This document shows, in pieces, positions 37,707 to 45,522 of a stretch of 64,000 nt of DNA; positions within the stretch are counted from its first letter, which is position 1; every line of letters starts with the position of its first letter. Source of the stretch: CATQHD01 sp965202675 (GTDB taxonomy: Bacteria; Actinomycetota; Acidimicrobiia; Spongiisociales; Spongiisociaceae); assembly GCA_965202675.1 (NCBI GenBank), contig OZ241842.1:992001-1056000 (forward strand), written 5' to 3'. The notes beneath the pieces were generated by a model that worked only from the letters and a program-made list of their open reading frames with translations, searched no databases and was not told where the DNA came from. A program made the translations under genes and the position numbers.

Positions 37707-38885
37707 CTAGCCGCAGGTCTGAGCCGGATAGAAGTCGGTGAAGGGCGCCGTGGGGAACTCCTCGGCCCCGGCGATGGCGGGGTTGTTGGTGAGCACGTAG
37801 TGCGCCGTCGCCAGCGGGTTAGGAACCGTGTTCCCCTTCGCCAGGGCGATGGCGGCGGGAACCGCGGTGCGGCCGTACCGCTCCGGGAAGTAGGCCGTGT
37901 CGGCCACCCAGTGCTCGTTGCACTCCAGCTCGATCCAGGAGCTCTCGTCTGCCCCCTGGGCGGTCCCCCAGAAGGCCTCTTCCCGTCCGGCGTTGCGGAA
38001 GGCGGCCAGGGCGCCCAGCAGCATGTCATCGTTGGTGGAGGCCAGCGCAACCACCTCGGCGTCCGGGTTGGCGATCAGCCAGTCGGAGGTGTTGGTCCTC
38101 GCCTCGTCCACCGCGATGGACGGCACGTCGATGTAGTTGAACTTATCCTCCGGGATGTCGCCGCAGACGGACTCGAAGCCTTCGACGGCGGCGTCGCCGC
38201 GGATCTTCACCACCTCGCCGGCGGCGTCGGCGTTCAGCAGGATGAACTCGTCGTAGTTGCAGCTGTAGTTCGCCTGGATGTGCTTGGCGGTGGCCGCGCC
38301 GGTCATGAACCCGGCGGCTTGGTTGTCGGCGCCGAAGAAGGTGGTCTCGCAGGGGCGCTGGTGGATGTCGATCGAAACGACCGGCACCTGCGGCCCTTCC
38401 TCGCAGATCTGCGCCGCCGCGTCCTCGAAGAGCTGGAAGTTGATCAGCACATCGACCTCCTGGACGGCCAGGTTGCGGGCGCACTCCAGGGCTTTGCTCG
38501 GATCCACCTCGGAGTCGCAGAAGACGAACTCCGCTCCGGCGGCCTCCGCCTCGTCCCTGATGCTGTCCGAAACCAGCTTCACGAAGGGGATCGAGTCGCC
38601 GAGTGAGATATAGCCGATCTTGATTCCGTCGCCGCTGCCGGGCACGGCGTCGACATCGGTCAGCTCCTCGGCCGTATACGCCCTGGTCTCGGCCATGGCC
38701 TCCGTCGTGGTGGTGGCCTCCGCCATAGTGGTCGGCGCCTGCGTCGTGGTGGACGCCTCCGTTGCGGCCGGGGCCGCGGTCGTTGTGGTTTCTTCGGCTC
38801 CGCCCCCGCAGGCGGCCGCAGCCATGGCCAGAAGAACAGCTGGAATAACCCCCCTGAACCCCCTCCTGCCGACATACTTCCTCAT
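37707..38885 (-). CDS. Sugar-type ABC substrate-binding lipoprotein
   Basis: A 392-residue periplasmic-binding-protein-like lipoprotein (Peripla_BP_4/RbsB type). The ATG at 38885 follows GAGGAGGAAC. The signal ends in lipobox AAAC, followed by a long Thr/Ala-rich spacer (residues about 30-70) typical of actinobacterial anchored binding proteins. The mature domain starts IKIGYISLGDSIPFVKLVSD and contains CARNLAVQEVDVLINF, VPVVSIDIHQRP and VVALASTNDDMLLGALAAFR, matching the two-lobed sugar-binding fold. Paired cysteines may form disulfides. It leads the operon with permease and phosphotriesterase genes, and a LacI-type operator lies upstream. Confidence 0.9.
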   Translation of the reverse strand: MRKYVGRRGFRGVIPAVLLAMAAAACGGGAEETTTTAAPAATEASTTTQAPTTMAEATTTTEAMAETRAYTAEELTDVDAVPGSGDGIKIGYISLGDSIPFVKLVSDSIRDEAEAAGAEFVFCDSEVDPSKALECARNLAVQEVDVLINFQLFEDAAAQICEEGPQVPVVSIDIHQRPCETTFFGADNQAAGFMTGAATAKHIQANYSCNYDEFILLNADAAGEVVKIRGDAAVEGFESVCGDIPEDKFNYIDVPSIAVDEARTNTSDWLIANPDAEVVALASTNDDMLLGALAAFRNAGREEAFWGTAQGADESSWIELECNEHWVADTAYFPERYGRTAVPAAIALAKGNTVPNPLATAHYVLTNNPAIAGAEEFPTAPFTDFYPAQTCG

Positions 38886-38942
38886 GTTTGTTCCTCCTCG
38901 ATGATTCGACATCCGATTGCATCCTGTCCGGCTGTCCGGATG

Positions 38943-38956
38943 TGGAAACCTTTCCA
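38943..38956. promoter_or_regulatory. Candidate LacI/GalR-family operator
   Basis: TGGAAACCTTTCCA: perfect 6-bp inverted arms around CC, close to the LacI-family pattern TGnAAnCGnTTnCA. It sits about 60 bases upstream of the binding-protein start. No LacI-family gene is in the window. Confidence 0.5.
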
Positions 38957-39239
38957 AGCGAAAGCATAGCGGGCGAATCGACCCGTCCTGCCCCGCCCAA
39001 AGCAGCGCCCGCCCTCCCCCGCCGCCCGCATCTTGGAAGCGGCCGGGATCCGATCTGATCGGTCCTGCAATAAGAGGGTGCGCGGTTAGGGCGCCGGAAG
39101 GCCCCCCTGCGCAAACAACAGTTCGATGGCCTGCCGACAGAATGGGCGGCCGGGCGCTGCGCCCGCCGACGGAACGGCGAAGACATCCCCATCCGTGCAT
39201 CCTCCTACCCTCGGGCGTCTTGCAGAGAGATCACCAACC
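38957..39239. other. Non-coding stretch before R1 copy C
   Basis: No supported gene. Bases 39140-39239 resemble (inverted) the sequence after R1 copy B near 21.2-21.3 kb, so this may be an outer part of the R1 family. Confidence 0.45.
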
Positions 39240-39589
39240 CACCGCGTGAACCCGAACCCCTTTTCCTGCGAACCCTCTGGTCAAGACCTATCCCCCGGTG
39301 CGCTGACACCGCCGACCGAGATAAGCGGTGCATCCTCCGAACCCCCTGGTCAAAAGCCCTGTCCCACCCAAAAGCCCCTATCCCACCCTCGGACGGCGGC
39401 AGCAAGGCCGGCTGCGGTACCCGTCGCAGGCTGTCCCACCCAAAAAGCCCCTATCCCACCCTCGGACCCCGCAAGAACGCGAAGAACACCGCCCCCCGCC
39501 CCTCAACACAGAACGGTTTCAACCCCGCAAGAACGCGAAAAACGCCGCCCCCACGCCCCGCTTCGCGGGCCCGGCCCCCACCGCCACCA

Positions 39590-39830
39590 TGCGTGTTTTA
39601 CTGGAGGGTGGTAGGCCCCGGTAGGGATGGCTCAACGCCACCTGCCCCGGATTTGCTCCAGCATGCTGGAGCAAATCCGGTGGCTTTCTCGGTGACTGCC
39701 TCCCTGCCGGGTCCCCAGTGGATGTCGCTTAATAGGAGCTTGATTGCCCACACGTGTACGGGTTTTCCCTACGCATGGTTGCGCACCACCCGGGGTTCTA
39801 CCACCGTAACCAGAACAGAAAGGATACCCC
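39590..39830 (+). ncRNA. Putative bridge-RNA region of the IS110 element
   Basis: IS110-group elements encode a structured bridge RNA in the non-coding end before the transposase, with loops pairing to target and donor. This 241-bp end fits by position. It contains a perfect 34-bp palindrome (39647-39680, centre GCATGC). Loop-target pairing was not worked out here. Confidence 0.4.
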
Positions 39831-40881
39831 ATGTCCACCACCACCGGGAACCCGGCGCCGGCGGCCGTAGCCGGGATTGATTCCCACAAAGACACCCTGG
39901 CGGCCTGCGTGATCGACCAGGCTGGACGGCCCGTCGAGCACCAGACCTTCGACAACACCCCCCAAGGGCACCGCAAAGCCATCGCCTGGCTCCAACGCCG
40001 CGATGTGGGCCGGGTCGGGATCGAGGGATCCGGAAGCTACGGACGGCCCCTGGCGTTGCGGCTCGCCGCCCAGGGCGTCAACACGGTCGAGGTCCCCCCG
40101 CAGATGACCGCCCAAGCCCGCCGCCGGCAGCGCACCCGCCAAAAAACCGACCGCCTCGACGCGCTGGCCATCGCCCGCGTCGCCGCCCGCGAGGACGACC
40201 TCCCGGCGCCTCGCTGCGACGAAGCAACCGACGACCTGCGGTCTCTGGTGTTCTACCGCCGGGAACTGGTCGAAGCCCGCACCGCTCAGATCAACCGCCT
40301 CCACGCCGATCTGATCCAGCTCCGGCCCGGATACCACAAACAACTGGGCGCCGAAGGCCTAGCCACGCCCAAAGCCCTCAACCGAGTCAGCCGGCAGATC
40401 GCCAAATGCCCGACCACCCGAGCCCAGGTCGCTAAATCCCGGATCAAGAACATACGGCAACTGCTGCGCCAAGTAAGCGCCCTCGACGCCCAGATCGCCT
40501 GCCTCATGGACGCGATCGACACTCCCCTGACCGGCATCCACGGCATCGGGACCCTCACCGCCGCAGAAATCATCGCCAAAGCGGGCGAACCCGGCCGATA
40601 CCCCACCAAAGCCAAATTCGCCATGGCCAACCGAAGCCGCCCCCATCGAGGCGTCCTCAGGACGGGTCGTGCGGCACCGGCTCAACCGAGGCGGCAACCG
40701 CCGCATCAACCGGGCGCTCTACTACGCGGCCCTGTCCCAGATCGCCCGGCCCGGCACCGAGGGACGATGCTTCTACGAACGGCTCCTCAAACAAGGCAAA
40801 ACCAAACGAGAAGCCCTCCGCATCCTGAAACGGCGCATCTCCGACCGGGTCTGGACCCACCTCCAAACCACCAACATTTGA
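39831..40881 (+). pseudogene. IS110-family transposase, +1 frameshift near the 3' end
   Basis: A DEDD/RuvC-like N-terminal domain is intact: GIDSHKDTLAAC (Asp), GIEGSGSYGRPLA (Glu), KTDRLDALAIAR (paired Asp). The C-terminal Tnp_20 domain starts with HGIGTLTAAEIIAKAG. At about 40629-40632 the frame must move by +1 to read TEAAPIEASSGRVVRHRLNR, the expected region with the catalytic Ser, continuing to a stop at 40881. In the original frame translation continues as unrelated Pro/Arg-rich sequence to 40886. As sequenced, the transposase lacks its serine and is presumably inactive; a sequencing error is the alternative. The ATG at 39831 is preceded by GAAAGGA. Confidence 0.8.
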
Positions 40882-41086
40882 CATAGGAGCTCACCTGAGA
40901 TCCGGACGCGTTCGGTCAGTACCCGGAGGATCGCGTTCGAAAAGATGATCCCTGTCACGGTCTGCGGTACCAGCCGACCGGAGGTGATTGCAGCTCCTTC
41001 ATTATCCGGCATCGGTGCGACAAGGTCAATACCCTTGCGGGGGATCCGGCTCGATTTTTTTGTCATTCCGTGATTGAAGCCGGAAC

Positions 41087-41605
41087 TCACAGCCGGCAAA
41101 CGTCGAAGGCGCCCATGGTGTAGCTCAGCATCGTGTAGTAGCCCGCCAGCACCGAGAGCTCGAGCACCCCTTCGGCGCCCAACTCCTCGACCGCCCGGCG
41201 GTAGACGGCCTCCGACAACGCGGACGACGAACCCAGCTCGAACACCGCATCCACCACCGCGGCCTCTCTCGGCGTGAGCTCGGCTTCCTTCCCTTCGAGA
41301 TGATCGACTGCTTCGGGGCGCAGGCCCTCCCGGCGGGCGAGGTCGATGTGGGTGTCCCACACGTACTCGCAGCCGTGGACGCGCCCCGCCGCCAGGATGG
41401 CAAGCTCCCGGAGGTCGCCCGCCAGCGCCGACTCGAACCGCACCTCGTGGCCCAGCCGGGCGATGGGCCGGGCGAGGCGGGGGGAATGCAGGAACACCCG
41501 AAACGGCCTGACCATCGACCCGCGGCTCTCCACGATCCAGTCGTACAGCTCGGCCGCTTCACCGTCCAGCTCCCCCCTCTCCCCGATCAGCTCTATCCGC
41601 GCCAT
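41087..41605 (-). CDS. Carboxymuconolactone-decarboxylase family (AhpD-like) protein
   Basis: A 172-residue helical protein of the CMD/AhpD fold, started at the ATG at 41605 with GGAGAAAG upstream; the longer open frame is not supported. The family core is LRELAILAAGRVHGCEYVWDTHIDLARREG (broken here to its key parts: AILAAGR, HGCEYVWDTH). It has one Cys and a His instead of AhpD's CxxC, so peroxidase-coupled disulfide chemistry is unlikely and a decarboxylase-like role is possible. It stands alone between R1 copy C and the secreted nuclease. Confidence 0.8.
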   Translation of the reverse strand: MARIELIGERGELDGEAAELYDWIVESRGSMVRPFRVFLHSPRLARPIARLGHEVRFESALAGDLRELAILAAGRVHGCEYVWDTHIDLARREGLRPEAVDHLEGKEAELTPREAAVVDAVFELGSSSALSEAVYRRAVEELGAEGVLELSVLAGYYTMLSYTMGAFDVCRL

Positions 41606-41694
41606 CCGCCGCCTTTCTCCCGCCGCCCGGTCCGCCCCGGCGGGGCGCAGCCGGCAACCGGAAGGATAGGCCCGCCCGCCCTCGGCGGTTTCCG

Positions 41695-43269
41695 CTATCG
41701 GCGGCGGGGCAGCGACTCGCAGGCCTGCCCGTCTCCGTTGCGGTCGAGGCGGGCCACGTCGCCGTAGTGGGGGAAGTAGCGGTCGAACCATTCCTGGGCG
41801 TCCTCCCGGGTGTCGAAGTCGGAGCAGTTCTTCGTGTTGCCCGGATTGGGCGGCGCAGCGCCGGCGCCTGCGGGGGGAGAGGCGGGAGGAGAGGCGGGCG
41901 GCGCGGCAGGTGCGGGCGGCGGCGAGCTCCCGCCGGACGCAGGCGACAGCGGGCTGCTGAGGGTGGGGAAGGAGAGGCCGGGCGTCTGCAGCACCGGAAA
42001 GTCCAGGAAGGGGGCGTCGATTTTGATCGTCAGCCCCGAGCAGGCGCCGGCCAGCAGACCCCCCAGGAAACTCTTTTCCCGTTGGTCCACCGACAACCCC
42101 CATCTGGCTTTGGTGGCCACCCACCCCGCCGCGTAAGGGCATGTGAACTCCTGGTTGGAAGGCATCCACTCGGCCGGGTCGGATGCGCTCTTCGCCCGGT
42201 TCGACCGCGCCGTCACCGCTATCAGGGCCGCTTCATCGTTGGCGAAGGCCTCCCGGAGGCCGGCGTCCCAACCCGAGGCCCCCGAATCCCACGCCTCCGC
42301 CAGCGGCACCAGATGGTCGATGTCCAAAGACGAAGAATCGGCCACCCAGACGTTGTCGTAATGGGAGTACCACCGTCCCGAGACGATCCAGCAGGTCCGG
42401 CCGGAGTCGTACCCGACCTCGATTCTCGAATCCCTGATCAGCACCTCCCGGCGGGTGTCGCATCCGTCGCCGTCGAGGTCGCTCCAATGATCGAACAGAC
42501 CCCGGTCGTAGCCGGTGCGCCGTTCGGGGGCGACCGCCAACCCGGCGAGAACTTCCTCGGCGGCCAGGGTTGCCGTAGAACCCGAGGCGGGGGGCGGGGA
42601 CTGCGGGGGCGCGGGGACAGCAACCAGGCCGAGCGCCCTGGCCAGGAAGGTGGCCATCTGCCCCCTGGTAACCGGACGGTCCGGGCAGTAACGAAGCGGC
42701 TCGGCCGAACAGCCGGAGGTTATTCGGGCGGCGGCCAGGGCGTCGATGTTCGCGGCGTGCGGACTGCCAGCGGTGTCGGTGAATCCGGAGGAGGATCCGG
42801 GGTCGAGGTCGAAGGCGCGCACCAGGAAGGCGGCCATCTGCCCCCTGGTAACCGGACGGTCCGGGCAGTAACGGAGCGGCCTGACGGAGCAGCCGGATGT
42901 GACCCCCATCTCGGCCAGACGCTCCACATGAGGCGCCCACCACGAGCCGGCCGCCACATCCGTGAAGCGGGTGTCCGCCTGCGAGGGCCGCTCATCCAGG
43001 GCCCTGATGATCCACACCCCCATCACCCACCGATGGAAAGGCCCGCCGGGGCAGATGCGCCCGCGGCCGCATTCGGTGCCCTCCAGAACACCCTCCTCCG
43101 CCAGGGCATCGATGGCCGGTTCATGAGCCCCGCCGTCGTCATCCCCGAAAGCATCCTGAGCCGAAGCCCCCGCCGCCCACACCAACCCGGCGGCCGCCGC
43201 CGTCGCAGCGGCCCACAGCGCACGCCGCTTCCACCCCGGCTTGATCGGCCGCCTCGCGAAAATCTCCAT
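41695..43269 (-). CDS. Secreted nuclease-like protein: SLH-like repeats + HNH (DUF1524) + excalibur
   Basis: A 524-residue exported protein with ATG at 43269. A basic N-terminus and hydrophobic segment (LWAAATAAAAGLVWAAGASA) form a signal peptide. Residues about 45-210 hold three SLH-like repeats, two with GCSxxPLRYCPDRPVTRGQM. Residues about 225-390 are an HNH-type nuclease domain of the DUF1524 kind: SLDIDHLVPLAEAWDSG (catalytic His region) and NRAKSASDPAEWMP. A Pro/Ala-rich linker precedes a C-terminal excalibur calcium-binding motif (NCSDFDTREDAQEWF; DRNGDGQACE). It may digest external DNA at the cell wall. The SLH-like repeats are the same type as in the giant proteins. Confidence 0.85.
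   Translation of the reverse strand: MEIFARRPIKPGWKRRALWAAATAAAAGLVWAAGASAQDAFGDDDGGAHEPAIDALAEEGVLEGTECGRGRICPGGPFHRWVMGVWIIRALDERPSQADTRFTDVAAGSWWAPHVERLAEMGVTSGCSVRPLRYCPDRPVTRGQMAAFLVRAFDLDPGSSSGFTDTAGSPHAANIDALAAARITSGCSAEPLRYCPDRPVTRGQMATFLARALGLVAVPAPPQSPPPASGSTATLAAEEVLAGLAVAPERRTGYDRGLFDHWSDLDGDGCDTRREVLIRDSRIEVGYDSGRTCWIVSGRWYSHYDNVWVADSSSLDIDHLVPLAEAWDSGASGWDAGLREAFANDEAALIAVTARSNRAKSASDPAEWMPSNQEFTCPYAAGWVATKARWGLSVDQREKSFLGGLLAGACSGLTIKIDAPFLDFPVLQTPGLSFPTLSSPLSPASGGSSPPPAPAAPPASPPASPPAGAGAAPPNPGNTKNCSDFDTREDAQEWFDRYFPHYGDVARLDRNGDGQACESLPRRR
42652..42873 (-). repeat. 180-bp-spaced internal repeat in the nuclease gene
   Basis: A 42-bp stretch (42652-42693) recurs exactly at 42832-42873, 180 bp or 60 codons away. 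It encodes the CPDRPVTRGQMA core of two successive SLH-like repeats, so it is recent duplication or homogenisation. Confidence 0.85.
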
Positions 43270-43425
43270 AAGGCGGCGAAGTGTAATGCCTCTACACCGC
43301 CCGATTACCGCCTCCTGCCCCGCGAAAGTCTCTGCGGCCGCAGCCCCCGCGGAGCGAGGATCGGATCAATAACCGAACGATCCCCGGCGGCCGATGTCTA
43401 CAGCAACCGGAACATCTGTCGGATA

Positions 43426-43860
43426 ATCACGGAAATGACAAAAAAATCCCGCCGGATCCCGCGCAAGGGTATTGACCTTGTCGCACCGATGCTGTATCAA
43501 TGGAAGAGCCGAAAGCACCTCCGGTCCGCAGCCGGCGCAGACCGAGACAGGGATCATCTTCCGAACGCGGCCCTCCGGGGTACTGACCGAACGCGTCCGG
43601 AAACCAGGTGGCGGAGGTGGGGGCCGGGCCCGCGAAGCGGGGCGTGGGGGCGGAGTTTTTCGCGTTCTTGCCGGGTCCGGCGCGTTCTTGCCGGACCGCC
43701 CGTTCTCCCCCGGACCCACCCCCTTCTCCCCCGGACCCACCCCCTTCTCCCCGGACCCACCCGTTCTCCCCGGGTCCCGGGGGCGGGGCAGGGGCTTGAC
43801 CAGCGGGTTCACAGGAAGGTTCGGGCTTACGCGGTGTCGGTGCTTTCTTGTAAAGACGAC
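43426..43860 (+). repeat. Dispersed repeat R1, copy D
   Basis: Promoter TTGACC (43472-43477), 17-bp spacer, TATCAA (43495-43500). The body keeps CACCTCCGGT and two GAACGCG elements; hairpin about 43626-43642 and T-run 43656-43660. Beyond it is a 21-bp tandem repeat (TTCTCCCCCGGACCCACCCC units, 43703-43780) not seen in the other copies. Confidence 0.8.
43507..43660 (+). ncRNA. Predicted R1 small RNA, copy D
   Basis: Predicted transcript from its own promoter to hairpin plus T5. The 5' CACCTCC can pair with ACCAGGTGG near 43604. It is the same length (about 154 nt) as copies A and B. No function is known. Confidence 0.45.
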
Positions 43861-43910
43861 CGGGCGGGGGCGGAGGGCGCGGGCGGTTCGGGGCGGGTTC
43901 TCGTATATTT

Positions 43911-44777
43911 TCAGCCGCTGGCCGAGATGGTGATCACCCCCAGCACGGTGAAGGCCACCCCCGTTACCAACCTCAGGGTCAGCTTCTCGATGCCCCGCAG
44001 CAGGACCGCCGACAGCACCACCACGATCATCGGCTGGGACATGATGATGGGTCCTACCACCGAGACGTCGCCCATCTGCAGGGCCGTGAACACCAGCACA
44101 CCGCCGCATCCGGCCAGCGACCCCGACAACAGGAACCATTGCCATCCGGGCCGGAGCTTCATCTGGCTGCGGAGGCGGGGCAAAGACGCCACGACGGCGG
44201 CGCCGACGGTCAGCGCCGTGCCTGCTCCGATCAGGGCGCCGAAGGCCGGATAGGGTACCATCTCCATGCCGGTCTTGCGCACCAGGTCGGACACCGCGAA
44301 CCCGACGCCGGCCATAACCGGCAGGAAATACACCCAGCGCCCGCCCCGGGGCGCTCCCTGCGGGTCTTCTTCACCCGTTATGGTCCAGATGCCGGCCGCG
44401 ATGGCGGCCGCTCCGACCACCCTCAGCATGCTGACGGATTCCGAGAACAGGAGCAGCCCCCCGATCAACGACAGCACCGGGTAGGTGGCGGTCTGGAGGG
44501 GTGTGGCCCGCGAGGGGCCGAGGAAGTAGACGGCCAGCAGCAACGAGGTCCGGCCCAACCCTTCGCCCACCAACCCGGCGGCCACGAAGACCCACACCGC
44601 CCGCTGCGTCACCCCCTCGGGCATGGAAGCCAGGGTGAAGGCGCCGGTGACCAGCACGGAGCACATCAGCGTCACCCCCATCCCCGCAATGATGGTGTTC
44701 CGCTCGAGGCCCCGCTTCAAGGCGACCGCCAGGGCGGCGAAACAAAGTGCCGCCCCTAGAGCGGACAGTACGGCCAT
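43911..44777 (-). CDS. EamA/DMT-superfamily transporter
   Basis: A 288-residue integral membrane protein with ten hydrophobic helices in two EamA halves (MAVLSALGAALCFAALAVAL; YFLPVMAGVGFAVSDLVRKT). PLQTATYPVLSLIGGLLLF and VVGPIIMSQPMIVVVLSAVL are the typical end-of-half motifs. The family exports or imports small metabolites; substrate is unknown. The ATG at 44777 has GGAGGGA a little far upstream. It lies alone between R1 copy D and a non-coding stretch. Confidence 0.82.
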   Translation of the reverse strand: MAVLSALGAALCFAALAVALKRGLERNTIIAGMGVTLMCSVLVTGAFTLASMPEGVTQRAVWVFVAAGLVGEGLGRTSLLLAVYFLGPSRATPLQTATYPVLSLIGGLLLFSESVSMLRVVGAAAIAAGIWTITGEEDPQGAPRGGRWVYFLPVMAGVGFAVSDLVRKTGMEMVPYPAFGALIGAGTALTVGAAVVASLPRLRSQMKLRPGWQWFLLSGSLAGCGGVLVFTALQMGDVSVVGPIIMSQPMIVVVLSAVLLRGIEKLTLRLVTGVAFTVLGVITISASG

Positions 44778-45180
44778 CTCGTTGCGCTCCCTCCGACGCC
44801 CACCGCCGACGCCCGCTCATGCCGCCGGGAAAACCGGCCCTCGAATCCCCGCAGAATAACCGGCGCATCGGGGAAAGCCCCGCCTGAGGCCTCCGGAACA
44901 ACCGCCCGGCTGCAACCATTCCATACCGGGCTTCACCAACCCTCCGTTAGAACCCGGGTGTCGTGAAGATCACCCCGCCCCAGCACCCTCCCCCCGTTAT
45001 TCGCAAGAGGGTTCTTCTTTCGAGGCCCCCGAACCTCGCGAAAAACACCCCCGCGCCCGATCCCGATGGGCCCTCCCCCGCCGCCGCCACTCGTCATGGA
45101 ATCCCAGATGGACGCACAGTGCCAAGGTCCCGCCTGCGGGCGGTACCGGGCCGGAATCCCGATGATGATCACCGCTCTCT
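44778..45180. other. Non-coding stretch between DMT gene and MITE copy 3
   Basis: No supported gene. Around 45031-45080 a CGCGAAAAACACCCCCGCG segment resembles the terminator end of R1, so this may be a decayed R1 tail. Confidence 0.45.
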
Positions 45181-45384
45181 CTAGATGGGTAGTTCCAAGG
45201 GATAAGGGTTTTGTTTCCGCCGACCAACCGCAGAAACACGCCGATTACAGGCACAGCCCAATCGCCGAAGAGCCGCTAAAATGGCTCATTCGTCATCATC
45301 CTGGTTATCATATGCTTTGTAATCAATCTAAACTATGATTATATACCCTTTCTAGTCATGGCAACCTTGGAGCTACCCATCTAG
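45181..45384 (-). mobile_element. MITE-like element, copy 3 (204 bp)
   Basis: CTAG-bounded inverted ends as in copies 1 and 2, same orientation as copy 2 and very similar to it. It lies about 140 bp beyond the ppsA stop. Single-base length differences account for 204, 205 and 206 bp in the three copies. Confidence 0.85.
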
Positions 45385-45522
45385 AACCGTCGATGATGTT
45401 TGTGATCCGGTATATAACACTATACAGCCTTCCTGTGACGAAGGGAAGACCCTTGTGCCGGAATCGGCCGGATTCTTTTCGCGAGCCGCAGGGCCGGGGC
45501 GTCCGCCGTCCGGGGCCTCCGG

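Larger units (their letters stand above)
39590..40891 (+). mobile_element. IS110-family insertion sequence (about 1.30 kb)
   Basis: Ends are set by comparison with uninterrupted R1 copy A (16540-16556): the target CCGCCACCACCTGAG is split with a CA dinucleotide retained on both sides (39588-39589 and 40892-40893). There are no inverted ends, and the transposase has a long 5' and very short 3' non-coding end, as in the IS110 group. Confidence 0.85.
39240..41074 (-). repeat. Dispersed repeat R1, copy C, split by IS110
   Basis: The distal part (39240-39589) and proximal part (40892-41074) together match copy A across the junction. The promoter (TTGACC at 41029-41024, 17-bp spacer, GATAAT at 41006-41001) is intact, but the body is cut at 40892. 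The distal part holds an internal duplication of the AAGAACGCGAA segment. Confidence 0.8.

Noticed and set aside
43435..43600. Short open frames starting MTKKSxRIPRKGID in repeat R1 copies B, C and D
   Set aside because: The start lies upstream of the conserved promoter, the frames diverge after about 17 codons and stop early in copy A; more likely a by-product of nucleotide conservation.
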